From the NCBI GenBank assembly GCA_036674765.1, contig JARVKI010000094.1, forward strand, positions 102,346 through 166,345: a stretch of 64,000 nucleotides of DNA, written 5' to 3'. Under the pieces are notes generated by a model. That model ran no database searches. It had not been told where the DNA came from and saw only the letters and a list, made by a program, of their open reading frames with translations. The translations under genes were made by a program, and so were the position numbers. The stretch comes from Seiridium cupressi (Eukaryota > Ascomycota > Sordariomycetes > Amphisphaeriales > Sporocadaceae). Below, piece by piece: positions 23,736-33,534 of the stretch; the stretch's first letter is position 1; each line of letters opens with the position of its first letter.

Positions 23736-24496
23736 ATGGCATTGCAGTCAGTGAGTGTACCATAAATACCCTGCCTGCACTTTTTATGTTGACATGGATT
23801 TAGAATGGAAATGAAGGTGCAACCACTCGTGGTACCCAGCGAAATTTTGGCGGCCGACCTCGCAGACATGGCCGCAGCTCTCCACAGCGAGGCTCACACC
23901 GACCTGTACGAAGTGGTCGAAATGATCGACATAATGGTGGAATGACCGATTCTTCAGCTGCTCACGTTGGCCGGGCTTTGGATGTCCCTGCTGTTCACGA
24001 AGCAGGTCTGGACACGGGTATGAATCGGTTGAGCATCGCGAATCATGTTTCGGCTACCGAAGGCGACCAATCTATCCCAAGGTTGCTGGATACATGGTCT
24101 GCATCATTCGATGTTCAAGGCCTTTCCTTCGAAGCCCCCGGCCGTGTCCGTGACCAGAACCATGCGCAGTTCCCGGCCTGGTCCTATGATGACGATGATG
24201 ATGACACAACCGCAACCGCAACCATAGATGCGAGTCGATACTCACAGCAACAAAGCGTACAGATGTCAGTTGTGGAGTACTCGTCTCTAGCTGCTTGGAG
24301 TGCTGCTCCGAGAAGAGATGATGCTTGGAATCCCCTTGTCAGCAGTACTGAGGAAGATAATCCTGGACGTTCAGGCGACAGACAAGATACAGGCGGAAGC
24401 GTCGAGGGCATGACTCATGGAGGTGCACCAGATGATGTGTTAACTCTTTTGTTAAGCGATAATCAGGATTGTATCTTCCAGAGATCCTGGCTTTAA
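23736..24496 (+). CDS. Unknown protein with RG-rich N-terminus and Asp run
   Basis: I do not recognise the family. The best model has a 15-nt first exon (23736-23750: MALQS), a 53-bp intron (23751-23803, GTGAGT...TAG) and a second exon 23804-24496, giving 235 aa. The intron model is supported because the frame before the first internal Met is open and strongly biased: residues ~6-54 are rich in Arg and Gly (RGTQRNFGGRPRRHGRSS), resembling RGG/RG RNA-binding tails. The rest is low complexity, with a run of six Asp (about residue 135), Ala/Thr and Gln/Ser stretches and an acidic region near the C-terminus. It is likely disordered. A shorter start at 23942 is possible (184 aa). No domain is visible. 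Confidence 0.5.
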
Positions 24497-25892
24497 AAGC
24501 CCAGCACTCTACGTCAAGCCCCTTTCGCATTTGCGCCGAGCATGTCCAGAGCACCAATCTTATTCGTGATTGGTTGATTTACGTGTTTCATTTAATTCAA
24601 GGATGAGAAACTTACTGGCTCAGTATGAGACCGACCTTAGCCCTGGGTCGTCCTGACTTGTTGATTTGGCCTTGGTGAAAACATTGTATTTCTAGTTTCA
24701 ACGTTTAACTTATCTCAATATTCACCCCATTCTCAGGCTGCGTTCCTTACGGAACTCTTCTTAGAATCGAATCAGATCTGTGCGGTCTTTAGTTGACTAC
24801 TCATTTGGTTGATCCGGACTCTTTCCCTGTCGCTAATCAGACGACTGTGTCTTCGCCTAAATGACACCGCTCCCGGTACAACTTGATATGCTTGTAGTTC
24901 TGGGTCCCCCGGTCTGGAGAAATTCTAAAAACAATAAATTGGATGTCCTAAGAAGAAACTTTCGCGAGGGCAATATTATCTATCACTCCACCAACGATAT
25001 GTCGGTCATGCCTCATCCTGGACGGACAAAACAAACGGCATAAGGGCAAAAAGACAAAAACATACAACACCGGGGATTCCCCAGTCGTCACCGACCTGAG
25101 TACTAATCCAGCCGTCACCAGCTTATCTAGGGCAGAGCGGACGGGATGCCGAGTATTCTAGTGCGTATGGCCGTATGTGCTTGGCAATGTTATTGATGGC
25201 AAATATATTCCAAAAGAGTTCATGAGTCTTGTGGCCGTGTACGGAAAAGTGCTGATTCGAGAGTTCTTTCGGCTCACTGCATGCACCAACTACATGTAAT
25301 TGCTGCCGAGACATCTCAGAAAGTTATGCTCAGTGTAAGTCTTTCGGCTCATATTCAGGAGTAACATTTGTGGCCCGAATGGCATGGATAAGGGAATGTC
25401 GTATTTGAAGCAGCCACAACAAATCGGCACTCTTGTATCTACATAGAGGAGTACTTAAAAACCTTTGCGGAATGTTGGATCGACTCTGTTGCGGTATAAG
25501 TGTGTTGTGATATCAGCGCAGTCCTTGTAACGAACGAAGAAAGCTGAGCAGAAACTGACACAGCTTTGAATTAACGTTGGATACATGTATTACATGTATT
25601 ACATTCACACGGGCGAACAAATCACTGCCAAATACGAATCCTACCATTAGCGCTAAACTGAGAGAGATGTGACGGCGTCTGAGCTGGGGATTTAGGCTAG
25701 CTCAAGTTCTGAAGGTCCCCAGGGCGGTGTTTTAGGCGGATCCGCAATCAACTTTAGCATGCAAACCGGGCAGCAAAGGCCCCCGCGTCCCCCACAGTGG
25801 AGGCGCTGGAACGGCACTAAACAAATGCCCAATGGCCAACAATAACAAACGGATTTGCGAATCATTATCTCTCCAAAAGTCTGCTCTCCAAA
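24497..25892. other. Intergenic upstream of HD-domain gene
   Basis: About 1.4 kb without a supported gene. A short direct repeat, TACATGTAT in tandem, lies near 25582-25600. Other open frames are small and unrecognised. Confidence 0.5.
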
Positions 25893-26942
25893 ATGACCTC
25901 CCTCTTCAAATCGGGTCATTTCCAGACAATAGACTTCTCCGCCGAAGAGCAAGTCGTCATAGATGACCAACTATATGGCAGACACACAATCACCGAGCCT
26001 GTGCTAGTCGAACTTCTCCGGTCGCCCGCTTTGGCGCGTTTAGCCGGTGTCAACCAGCATGGCATATCCAGCCTGCTGAACATCACCCCGAGGGTAACAC
26101 GCATGGAGCATTCCATCGGTGCATTCCTGCAAGTACGTATCGTCGGAGCCGAAGTGGACGAGCAAGTCGCCGGCCTCCTCCACGACATCAGCCACACCAC
26201 CATGAGTCACGTGGTCGACTTCGCCTTGTCGAAACCCGAAGAGGGCAGCTTTCACGAGGTGCACAAGATGCGCTATGTCAATATGACCAGGATCCCAGAG
26301 ATCTTGAAACGGCACGGCTTCCACGACCTCAGGCCTTTGGATGAGGAACTGTACCCGCTGGTCGAACAGCCCGCGCCGCATCTTTGTGCTGACAGGCTCG
26401 ACTATGGACTGCGTGACGCTGTGGGGTTCGGTCAACTCGGCCTGAAGGATGCACAAGAGGTGATAGCTACGTTGACAGCTGTGCCGAGTCCAACGTCACC
26501 GAATCGCTTGCTGGTCTTGCCGGATGCCCAACTCGCCCTCCGTCTCGCGAGGGCCTACATGGCGTGCGACAGAGAGGTCTGGGGCAACACGGCGCACGGC
26601 GATCTCTACATCAGGACTGCGAATTTGATGAAGACCTTCATCGGCAACGGCAGCGTGAAGGAAGAAGAACTGTGGACTTTCTCCGACGCTGAGTTCTGGG
26701 CCAAGATGCGACAAGCGGCCGGTGCCGAGGACCAAAAAGCCATGGATCGACTGGAAACTGAAGGACTTCCGGATGAGAAGGGACTGCCGTTGCCTCGAGG
26801 TGCGAAAGTACGGACTCTGGACCCAGACATCGTCTCTGAATCTTCTGCTCAACCCTCGCCTCTTTCGGTCGTCCTGCCAGCCTATGCTCAGGAGAAGCAA
26901 GAGTATATCCGTATCAGGCAGGCGTTATATGCACCTGCTTGA
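25893..26942 (+). CDS. HD-domain metal-dependent phosphohydrolase
   Basis: Single exon, 349 aa. The HD metal-binding signature is visible: RMEHSIG (His73), LLHDISH (His97-Asp98) and ADRLDYGLRD (Asp167 or Asp170). The layout resembles the SAMHD1/dGTPase-like and broad HD-hydrolase families, known to cleave phosphoesters such as deoxynucleoside triphosphates; the substrate here cannot be read from sequence. The N-terminus (FQTIDFSAEEQVVIDDQLYG) and the helical C-terminal half (about 190-349) carry no further recognised domain. No signal peptide, so probably cytosolic. It lacks introns although many neighbours have several, and this family is widespread in bacteria, which makes transfer worth testing. 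Start is the first ATG. Confidence 0.8.
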   Translation: MTSLFKSGHFQTIDFSAEEQVVIDDQLYGRHTITEPVLVELLRSPALARLAGVNQHGISSLLNITPRVTRMEHSIGAFLQVRIVGAEVDEQVAGLLHDISHTTMSHVVDFALSKPEEGSFHEVHKMRYVNMTRIPEILKRHGFHDLRPLDEELYPLVEQPAPHLCADRLDYGLRDAVGFGQLGLKDAQEVIATLTAVPSPTSPNRLLVLPDAQLALRLARAYMACDREVWGNTAHGDLYIRTANLMKTFIGNGSVKEEELWTFSDAEFWAKMRQAAGAEDQKAMDRLETEGLPDEKGLPLPRGAKVRTLDPDIVSESSAQPSPLSVVLPAYAQEKQEYIRIRQALYAPA

Positions 26943-27233
26943 TGAAGCCATCTACTACCAGCTCGAAAGGAGGCATTTCAGCCGTGGATTGAAAGCAGCC
27001 AAGCTCATAGATATTGGATGAGGCTAAAATTAACTAGAATCGTATGGTTTGGTGGTTTCTGTGAACGCACTCTATTCCACGATCGTGCATATCTATCACA
27101 AGAAATTCGAAGGGAGGGAAAACACAACGTTGCATGGTGACTGGGGATTGACTTTGTGGACTGTTTCGGTCTGCTCGATACAAGATAAGACATAAAAGTA
27201 TAATGACTAAGTGAGACGGACTCTTATTTCCTG

Positions 27234-28202
27234 TTATTTCAATTGTTCAAAGCGCGCCAACTCATTGGCATCACCACGGCTCAGAAAGTTCACCGTCCAT
27301 GCCCAGAGATCCTCTTGTTTCTTCTCATCATAACTATCATTGCTTGACTTGATATCTTTCTGGCCCTCGAAATACTTGCCACTTACCCCCTCAACATCTT
27401 CTCCCACGGCCAGCCTCGCCAATGCCTTGCCAGACTCTTCTGCTGTGTGGACGTTCGAGATGAAAAAATATCGCAGAAGTGGAATTATTCTCGGGAAGAC
27501 ATAATACCACATGAAAGTCTCAATTTTGTTGAGCCCTCAACCCAAGCCTGTGCCGGGCATCAACCCTGGACACATGGCCGTTACTGTGATGCCCCTCTCC
27601 GGCACTTGCTGCTTGAGGTGCCGGTGTAGAGCATATGTCCATAGAACATTGGCGAGTTTGCTGTTAGCATAGCGACCCCGGCCGGGGAAAGATTCTTTCC
27701 CTCCAGTAGGGAAAGCCAGCTTCTTAGCACCCTCATACTTGGCGTCCGCGCCCCCGGCCTTCTGCGCTGGGTCGTGCATGCCGCTCGAAGTCAGCACGAT
27801 ACGCGCCCCCTGCACGAGGCAGCGGCGAAGCAGGTGGAACAGTAGAGCGTGTCCAACGTGGTTGATGCCAAACATGGCCTCGAGGCCATCAACCGTCTTG
27901 ATGAGTTCGTAAGGATACTGCACTCCGGCGTTCAAGACCAACGACTGGATTGGGGGGTTGTCGCTGGATACCCAGGATGCAGCGAAGTTTCGTATGTTGG
28001 CGAGACTTGAGAGGTCAAGGGCCATGAACTTGACGTTCTTTTGCTGTAGTTTCTGGTTCATCTTACTTGCGGCGTTCTCCTTGTCAGTTCGTGATGCAAC
28101 TACCACGAGATACTCGGGATGTGCCTGGGCAATGGCCATTGCCGTGTGATACCCGAGATGCATTGTCCCTCCGGTGATGATTATTGAGCGCATGAATGCC
28201 AT
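27234..28202 (-). pseudogene. Short-chain dehydrogenase interrupted by in-frame TGA
   Basis: Minus strand. The frame from 28202 codes 221 aa and stops at TGA (27537-27539), then continues in the same frame to 27234 with family-like sequence (RIIPLLRYFFISNVHTAEES, later VSGKYFEGQKDIKSS and KKQEDLWAWT). Full length would be 322 codons, normal for the fungal retinol-dehydrogenase-like SDR group. Motifs: TGGTMHLG cofactor loop (10-17), LNAG (90-93), Ser139/140 and YANSK (Tyr178, Lys182). The first part holds the whole catalytic core, so a truncated product might fold partly, but the missing C-terminal segment usually shapes the substrate pocket. No good intron removes the TGA: a GTTGAG donor exists but would delete conserved sequence. 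The stop is followed by GGG, not a known read-through context. Confidence 0.75.
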
Positions 28203-28795
28203 GATTCGATGTACACTGGTATAGTATTTATGGAATTGAATATAGGTGACAGGCTTTACAGTTTTTGAACGAGCGCCCGGTCTATTCTCAGGCGGGATCT
28301 ACACTTTAATACTTGACTTGCTTTCGCGGTACCTACATCATGGATATTCTACTCGGCAAGAATAATTGTCCGCTAACGAGAGTATCAGGGACATCATAAG
28401 CTTACACGTCGGTGGATACCATCTTTCTGTTCACCGAGGATTGCGTAGATCGGAGGACGTGAGCTCCTGAAGACCGTTATACCCATGACTTGGTGTGCGC
28501 AAAGGGCATTGTGAGGAATAATAACGGTCCATTGGCGGCTTGAATGTCGTGCCGTCGAACAAGCACTAGAACAATTCCAAACTAGCGTGCCACGGATCTA
28601 TTTTCACTACCGATTTAAGCTTATCTCTTTTAAGCAATCAACATGGCGGCGCATCGGCCATTTTGTGGTCCGTCGTCGAACTTAAAGCATAAGCCCGTAC
28701 AAAGTTTTGAATTCATGCGTAGTAATAATGCCGATTTTCTTCTCGTTCTATACTCTCTCGAAGTTCCTCTTATCTATATACCAAGACCCACTGAT
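28203..28795. other. Intergenic between two minus-strand reductases
   Basis: SDR promoter side and 3' end of the NmrA-like gene. Nothing recognised. Confidence 0.5.
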
Positions 28796-29710
28796 CTAGA
28801 TTTCTCCCAATGATTTCAAGGCTGCTTCGATAACCTCGTCAAGCGACTTCTGCGGCAATCCCAGTCTCTCGTTCCAGATTTCTCCTTCTTTCTCTAGATA
28901 ACCTCCATAGCGTCCAGTAACGAAACCAGTCTCGATCAGAGCAGAATTCGCGAGGTAATCCCCATTCCTGCCAGCTTCTGTCTTCTCTTCAACCAGTGCA
29001 TGACTATCGATGGTCTCTGTGGTATACGTGACCCCGTGGACCCGCTCTATGACCTTTAGTAGTTGTTTTTGCGAGACCGCAAAGTCGCTCAGGAAGATGT
29101 TCGTGTTCTTTGTCTCCGCGGGCTTCTTGAGAGCTTCGATCAAACCAAGCGCGGTGTTCTCTTCCGTGGTACAAGAGAAAAGCCCCTCGCCGTCATCCCA
29201 AAAAACAAATCTCCTCTCTGGAGCGTGCATTCCCAGAAAACCGTGTTTCATGGACCATTTGAGCCACATGCCAGAGGATATGCTCATCCATTCGATAGCA
29301 CCATCTGCAGCCTTTGCGCGAAGGTACTCCTGGACTTTGCCCTTGTCGTGGAATACCTGGCTGAGCGCTTGTGCATCCGGTCGCATGTTGTTGAGGCCAT
29401 ACTCGCTGGGAACATACCGTCTCACCCCTGCAGAAATGGCTGCATCAATCATGCGATATTGACCGGAAACCGAGAGGGTCGTCATGAAATTGAGTACCAC
29501 GTCTTGGCCCTGAAAGGCTTCAACGAGCTCCTCTGTTGGGTATGAATCGGCAATCCTAATGGTTTTGAGATGTGCTGGCAGCGTGGGCTTGGACGTTTGT
29601 CTTTGAAGTAATGTCAGGGTCGCGCCGGGGTCCTTCTGCAGTGCCTCAAGGACCACACTTCCAATGGAGCCTGTCGCTCCAATGAGAAGAATGTTGCTAA
29701 AAGCAGACAT
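28796..29710 (-). CDS. NmrA-like / isoflavone-reductase-type NAD(P)-binding protein
   Basis: Single exon, 304 aa, on the minus strand. The atypical-SDR Rossmann fingerprint is at the N-terminus (LLIGATGSIG, 8-17), followed by a beta-alpha pattern and RRYVPSEYGLNN, the position where isoflavone-reductase-like and CipA-like enzymes carry their characteristic motif. No classical YxxxK site is clear, consistent with the NmrA/phenylcoumaran-reductase superfamily. Members either reduce aromatic secondary metabolites or act as NAD(P)(H) sensors; the sequence does not decide. It lies next to the broken SDR in the same orientation, about 590 bp upstream of it. Start is the first ATG and leaves a normal fingerprint position. 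Confidence 0.82.
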   Translation of the reverse strand: MSAFSNILLIGATGSIGSVVLEALQKDPGATLTLLQRQTSKPTLPAHLKTIRIADSYPTEELVEAFQGQDVVLNFMTTLSVSGQYRMIDAAISAGVRRYVPSEYGLNNMRPDAQALSQVFHDKGKVQEYLRAKAADGAIEWMSISSGMWLKWSMKHGFLGMHAPERRFVFWDDGEGLFSCTTEENTALGLIEALKKPAETKNTNIFLSDFAVSQKQLLKVIERVHGVTYTTETIDSHALVEEKTEAGRNGDYLANSALIETGFVTGRYGGYLEKEGEIWNERLGLPQKSLDEVIEAALKSLGEI

Positions 29711-31967
29711 GAATGATTGAAGTGCTAATGGTGCCTATAATCTTAATACCGTGGTTATCATGAATATGTATGATGGTCCTGTGACGAGGTCTTTATTGTC
29801 GTTATGTGTCGAAGCAGCAATCCCTCCAGCTCGCGGACCAGCCTATTAATAAGAGCACATCGGAGTTATCAGATAACCATCTACGAAGCGCCGAAATTAC
29901 AAGCTTAATCAGCACCCTTTTCTGCACATGGGAGCGTATTCTTACTCAGCATCTTGGCATATCATATGTGTGTTCATCAAGCAAGGGATTGGAGGATAGG
30001 ATAAATAGCGTGGGGGTGTGACTCTATCGTTCCACAAGAAACCCCCCTCTCGGTCGTTCACATTCGGGTCTCGGACCCCGAAGACCCTGTGTTAATGCAG
30101 TGGCTCTCAGAATACCAGATTGAATGGTGGGCGCAAACAGTAATATTTCTTTTTCTCGGCGCAAGCGACGTTGCCAGCATTGCCCCAGAGGCAAGAGCGG
30201 GCACTCGGTGATTGCTACCCTTTATGTCGAGTTTTATCACAATTCGTACTCTTCAACGGTGGAAAGCAAAGCTCAACTTATAAGCCCATTATAACGTACG
30301 ATAAAAATAAAGACAGTGTATTTAATCCGCATGTCCTGAAAGACTTGAAAAAGTAGACATCGAGTATATGAAATTAACTTCCAAATTTCCATAATTATGC
30401 ATCCTTGTTTGGTCCGAATTCGTAGCTCTTGTTGTGATTAAAGCAAGCCGACGAAGTGATGTAGCTAACATGTAGCTAGCATAGTTGCACTAACTCATAT
30501 TACCAGTGATAGTCAGATTTGGACACTGCTTGAAGCTCCGATTTCTTCAACAGCAAGGTGACCGCACCCGGAAGGAGTGATGACTAGTCATCAGACTTAA
30601 CATCGTAGTTCTAACCTTAATATGTTATAATGTAACAGGTCCAGTATTGGGTGGGTCTAACCTAAATAATGCCTACGTTTTGGGGTTGGAGGAATGTTTC
30701 AGTCTGTAGGATATCGATACGGACTTGATCAACTCAGCTTACTACGTCGGGCATACGGCAATAGAACTTAACATAAGTAGTTTCGCAGGTCCATTCGACC
30801 AGAGTACCTACATTTATTTTAACTCAGCTAGAGTTATGTCTATCATCCAAGTAGACCGTATTTCACTTGGTTTGGGAACGGAGATTGGAGGCTTGAAGTG
30901 TCTATCGAGGGTTCACCTGGAAAAGATGGCCGACAAAGGTCCCGGGTAAAGCTCTGAGGCCACGACCAGTTGAGGTAATAGGGGCCAGGAATGTAGTAAT
31001 ACCACTAATTACAACCGCCGCGCATCTTTGTTGGTTTGGATCTTTTGCTAGGCCCTAAAAGTCGCATTAGTTGTTTGCATGCTTGCCGCTGCTGATATCC
31101 GTTAGCTAAGGTTGCCATGCTCCATTCCCCAAGCTTAATGAATTTCACACTGGCTACTTTGATGTCGAAACCTGTCAAATTATTTAGAGCTTATGTATCC
31201 TCAGAGACTATCCTCCCTCTCGCCAGTTGAGTCTTGAAGGCAATTTTCGGTGATATACATAAATTTAAATATAGCAAGTTTATGGGAAAGCTCCTTGGGC
31301 TCCAATAATATACCCTCCCAAGGCAATATTAACGCACCCAAGTCCTAGGAGGAGTTTTGGGGGTGTTGGTTCTAAATTCAACCTGCCGGGTCATTTTTAG
31401 CGTTCATTGCAACGTAAGCAACGGAGCTTCACACATACCACACACTTTGCTACCGACATTCGGCATCTCGCCTGACTGAAATTGCCATGTAAGATTGCCT
31501 TGGTTGGCTTTGTGGCCCCATGAACCCGACACAGCATGCTATCGTAGTTGTTTATGCTAAGCTTTGCCCGATATCATCAATTGCACACTTTGCCGTGTGA
31601 TCTGTACCTTGCTCGGTTCTGGCGGATCTTTACACAAGGACAAGCTTTATTGTCTGACCCCAGGCGATAGGCGGTGTATGATTGCACCATCCGACGCTCT
31701 TGGGCGAGAAACTTTTGATCATTGATCTTTCTGTTATATAGGTTCCCTCGACCAGTTTCGCATCGACCTCTAATCTGAATACGGCTACAACGCAACACTC
31801 AACAAATGGATAAAATGAAACGCGCCGAGGCTGGACCTAATGTTTGAAGTGTTCTTTGCTCTTCGGTCATCGCCAGCTAGTTGTCACAAACCTACAGGTT
31901 GGACGAACTGGTTCCTTCATATCTGATTATGGCATGTTTGGATTGAACTTATTAGCAGTTGATGTGC
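29711..31967. other. 2.25-kb intergenic region
   Basis: Upstream region of the NmrA-like gene, then downstream region of the lyase. Locally AT-rich in places, without the CpA depletion seen at the right end. Only short unrecognised open frames. Confidence 0.5.
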
Positions 31968-32962
31968 TCATACTCCACTCTCGTAACTATGTCCTCCAGC
32001 TTTCTTATCAAGCTCCATGCATTCGTTAAGCCCACATACGGTAAATACGGCTTTGGGACTCATGTTTCCCTGCCCCTCGCTCCGCCTGACTGTCCCTGTG
32101 CTCTTCAACTCCGCGCTCACAGAAGCACAAGCCTCGTATACGGCGGACAACATCAATCCAGGATATATAATGAGTTTGAAACCAGCCTCCTTTGCCTCAG
32201 CGGCCGTAAAGTTTGGTGTCACGCCCCCAGGCACCATATTGATCAAGACCGGCGTCGGTGCTAATTTCTCAACGGCGAGCCTACACTGTTCCACGCTCGT
32301 TGGCCCTTCCAAAAATGCGACGTCAGCCCCCAAGTCTATTGCCATCTGCAACCTTCTCACGGCTACGTCGAAACCAAGCAACTGAAGCGCATCCGTCCGT
32401 GCAATTATCACAATGTCCCCTGCAGCTTCGCCAATGTCCGCCTTCATCTCTCCCCTCGCGATCACTGCCGCCCTAATCCTGCCAAGAAATGTCTCCTCAT
32501 CGACGATTTCTTTGCCCATCAGATGTCCACATCGTTTGGATAGGACTTGATCTTCCAAATGAAGGCCGGCAACACCAGCCGAGATGTAGGACTTGACAGT
32601 CCTTGCGACCATGATAGGCCCTCCAAAGCCTGTGTCGGCATCGGCAATCAACGGCACCTTGCGGTCTAGAGATGCGATCATGGATGCGTTACTAACCATG
32701 TCATTCATGGTGAGAATGCCCAAGTCAGGCATGCCGAGGCGGGACACGCTTGTACCAGCACCGGTCTAGGCAGCAGAGAATATGAACATCAGCACAGGCG
32801 GGTATCACAAAAGATCAACAGGGCATTGGATCCAAATACCATGTAGAGGCATTCAAACTTCTCCCGGAGCGCAATCCGGGCAGTGAATCCATCGTAGACA
32901 CCGGGGCACACGGTGATATGATTATCACGGTGGAGAAGCTCTCGTAGTCGCGCGGGAGCCAT
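31968..32962 (-). CDS. Isocitrate lyase/PEP mutase-family C-C lyase
   Basis: Minus strand, two exons: 32840-32962 (41 aa) and 31968-32765; intron 32766-32839. 306 aa. The start MAPARLRELLHRDN and YDGFTARIA fit the family N-terminus. Active-site elements are clear: DADTGFGG (metal-binding Asp83/Asp85), LEDQ (112-113) and KRCGH (118-122), with Cys120 as the acid/base cysteine typical of cleaving members (methylisocitrate lyase, dimethylmalate lyase, oxaloacetate hydrolase). IIARTDAL and FLEGPTS also match. A C-terminal tail of about 25 aa is not conserved. It should cleave a 2-hydroxy-polycarboxylate into an oxoacid plus a carboxylate. It is divergent (572 bp) from the aconitase-family gene. 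Exact substrate is not determined. Confidence 0.88.
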
Positions 32963-33534
32963 TGCTAGATGGTTTGGCTGGTGAATTGGATTGTTTCGAT
33001 CCTCTTAGCCTATAAAGTACGTACGCATTGGCATGTTTAAATACAATCAAACAGAGCCACTACTCAAAGCGTTGTTCAACATGAATTCATCGAGGGGATC
33101 GTGTAGCCGAGACGGTCAAAGCCGGGTCCGCCCGCGGCTAGGTACCGGTTCCGACGCGGCTATTGGCCCATTGATGCGCAAGACTAGAGGTGGTCTCGAA
33201 ACATCACGGTTTACATGACTGCTTCTGATGGGACGAGATGCTACTTGTACATCTCATGTAGATCTGAGCCTTTCAATCTCAACGAGTATTAAATGCCCGA
33301 CTTCCAGCCCAAACTTTCCTAATTTCTAAGAGCCATATTCGACCGAAATTAATCTTCAGAAGTCGGCCCTGAAACACGTTCTACTGAGCCCTCAAAGGTA
33401 GCTCATTGCGAGCTGAGGAGATAGTGTATGAATCAAAGAACAGAGAAATATATTGTCACTCGTCGTTCAATTTTCCCTATACACTCCGTTGATAGGAATC
33501 CGACGCCGAACAACGTCCCAAGAATAAGGTCACC
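32963..33534. promoter_or_regulatory. Shared divergent upstream region of the lyase and LeuCD-like genes
   Basis: 572 bp between two start codons facing away from each other. This arrangement suggests possible co-regulation, but I could not identify a specific operator; a TATAAAG sits near 33012, too far from the plus-strand start to be a convincing TATA box. Confidence 0.4.

Noticed and set aside
27537..27539. Programmed stop read-through in the SDR gene
   Set aside because: TGA is followed by GGG, not by the CTA-type context known to favour read-through; mutation or error is simpler.
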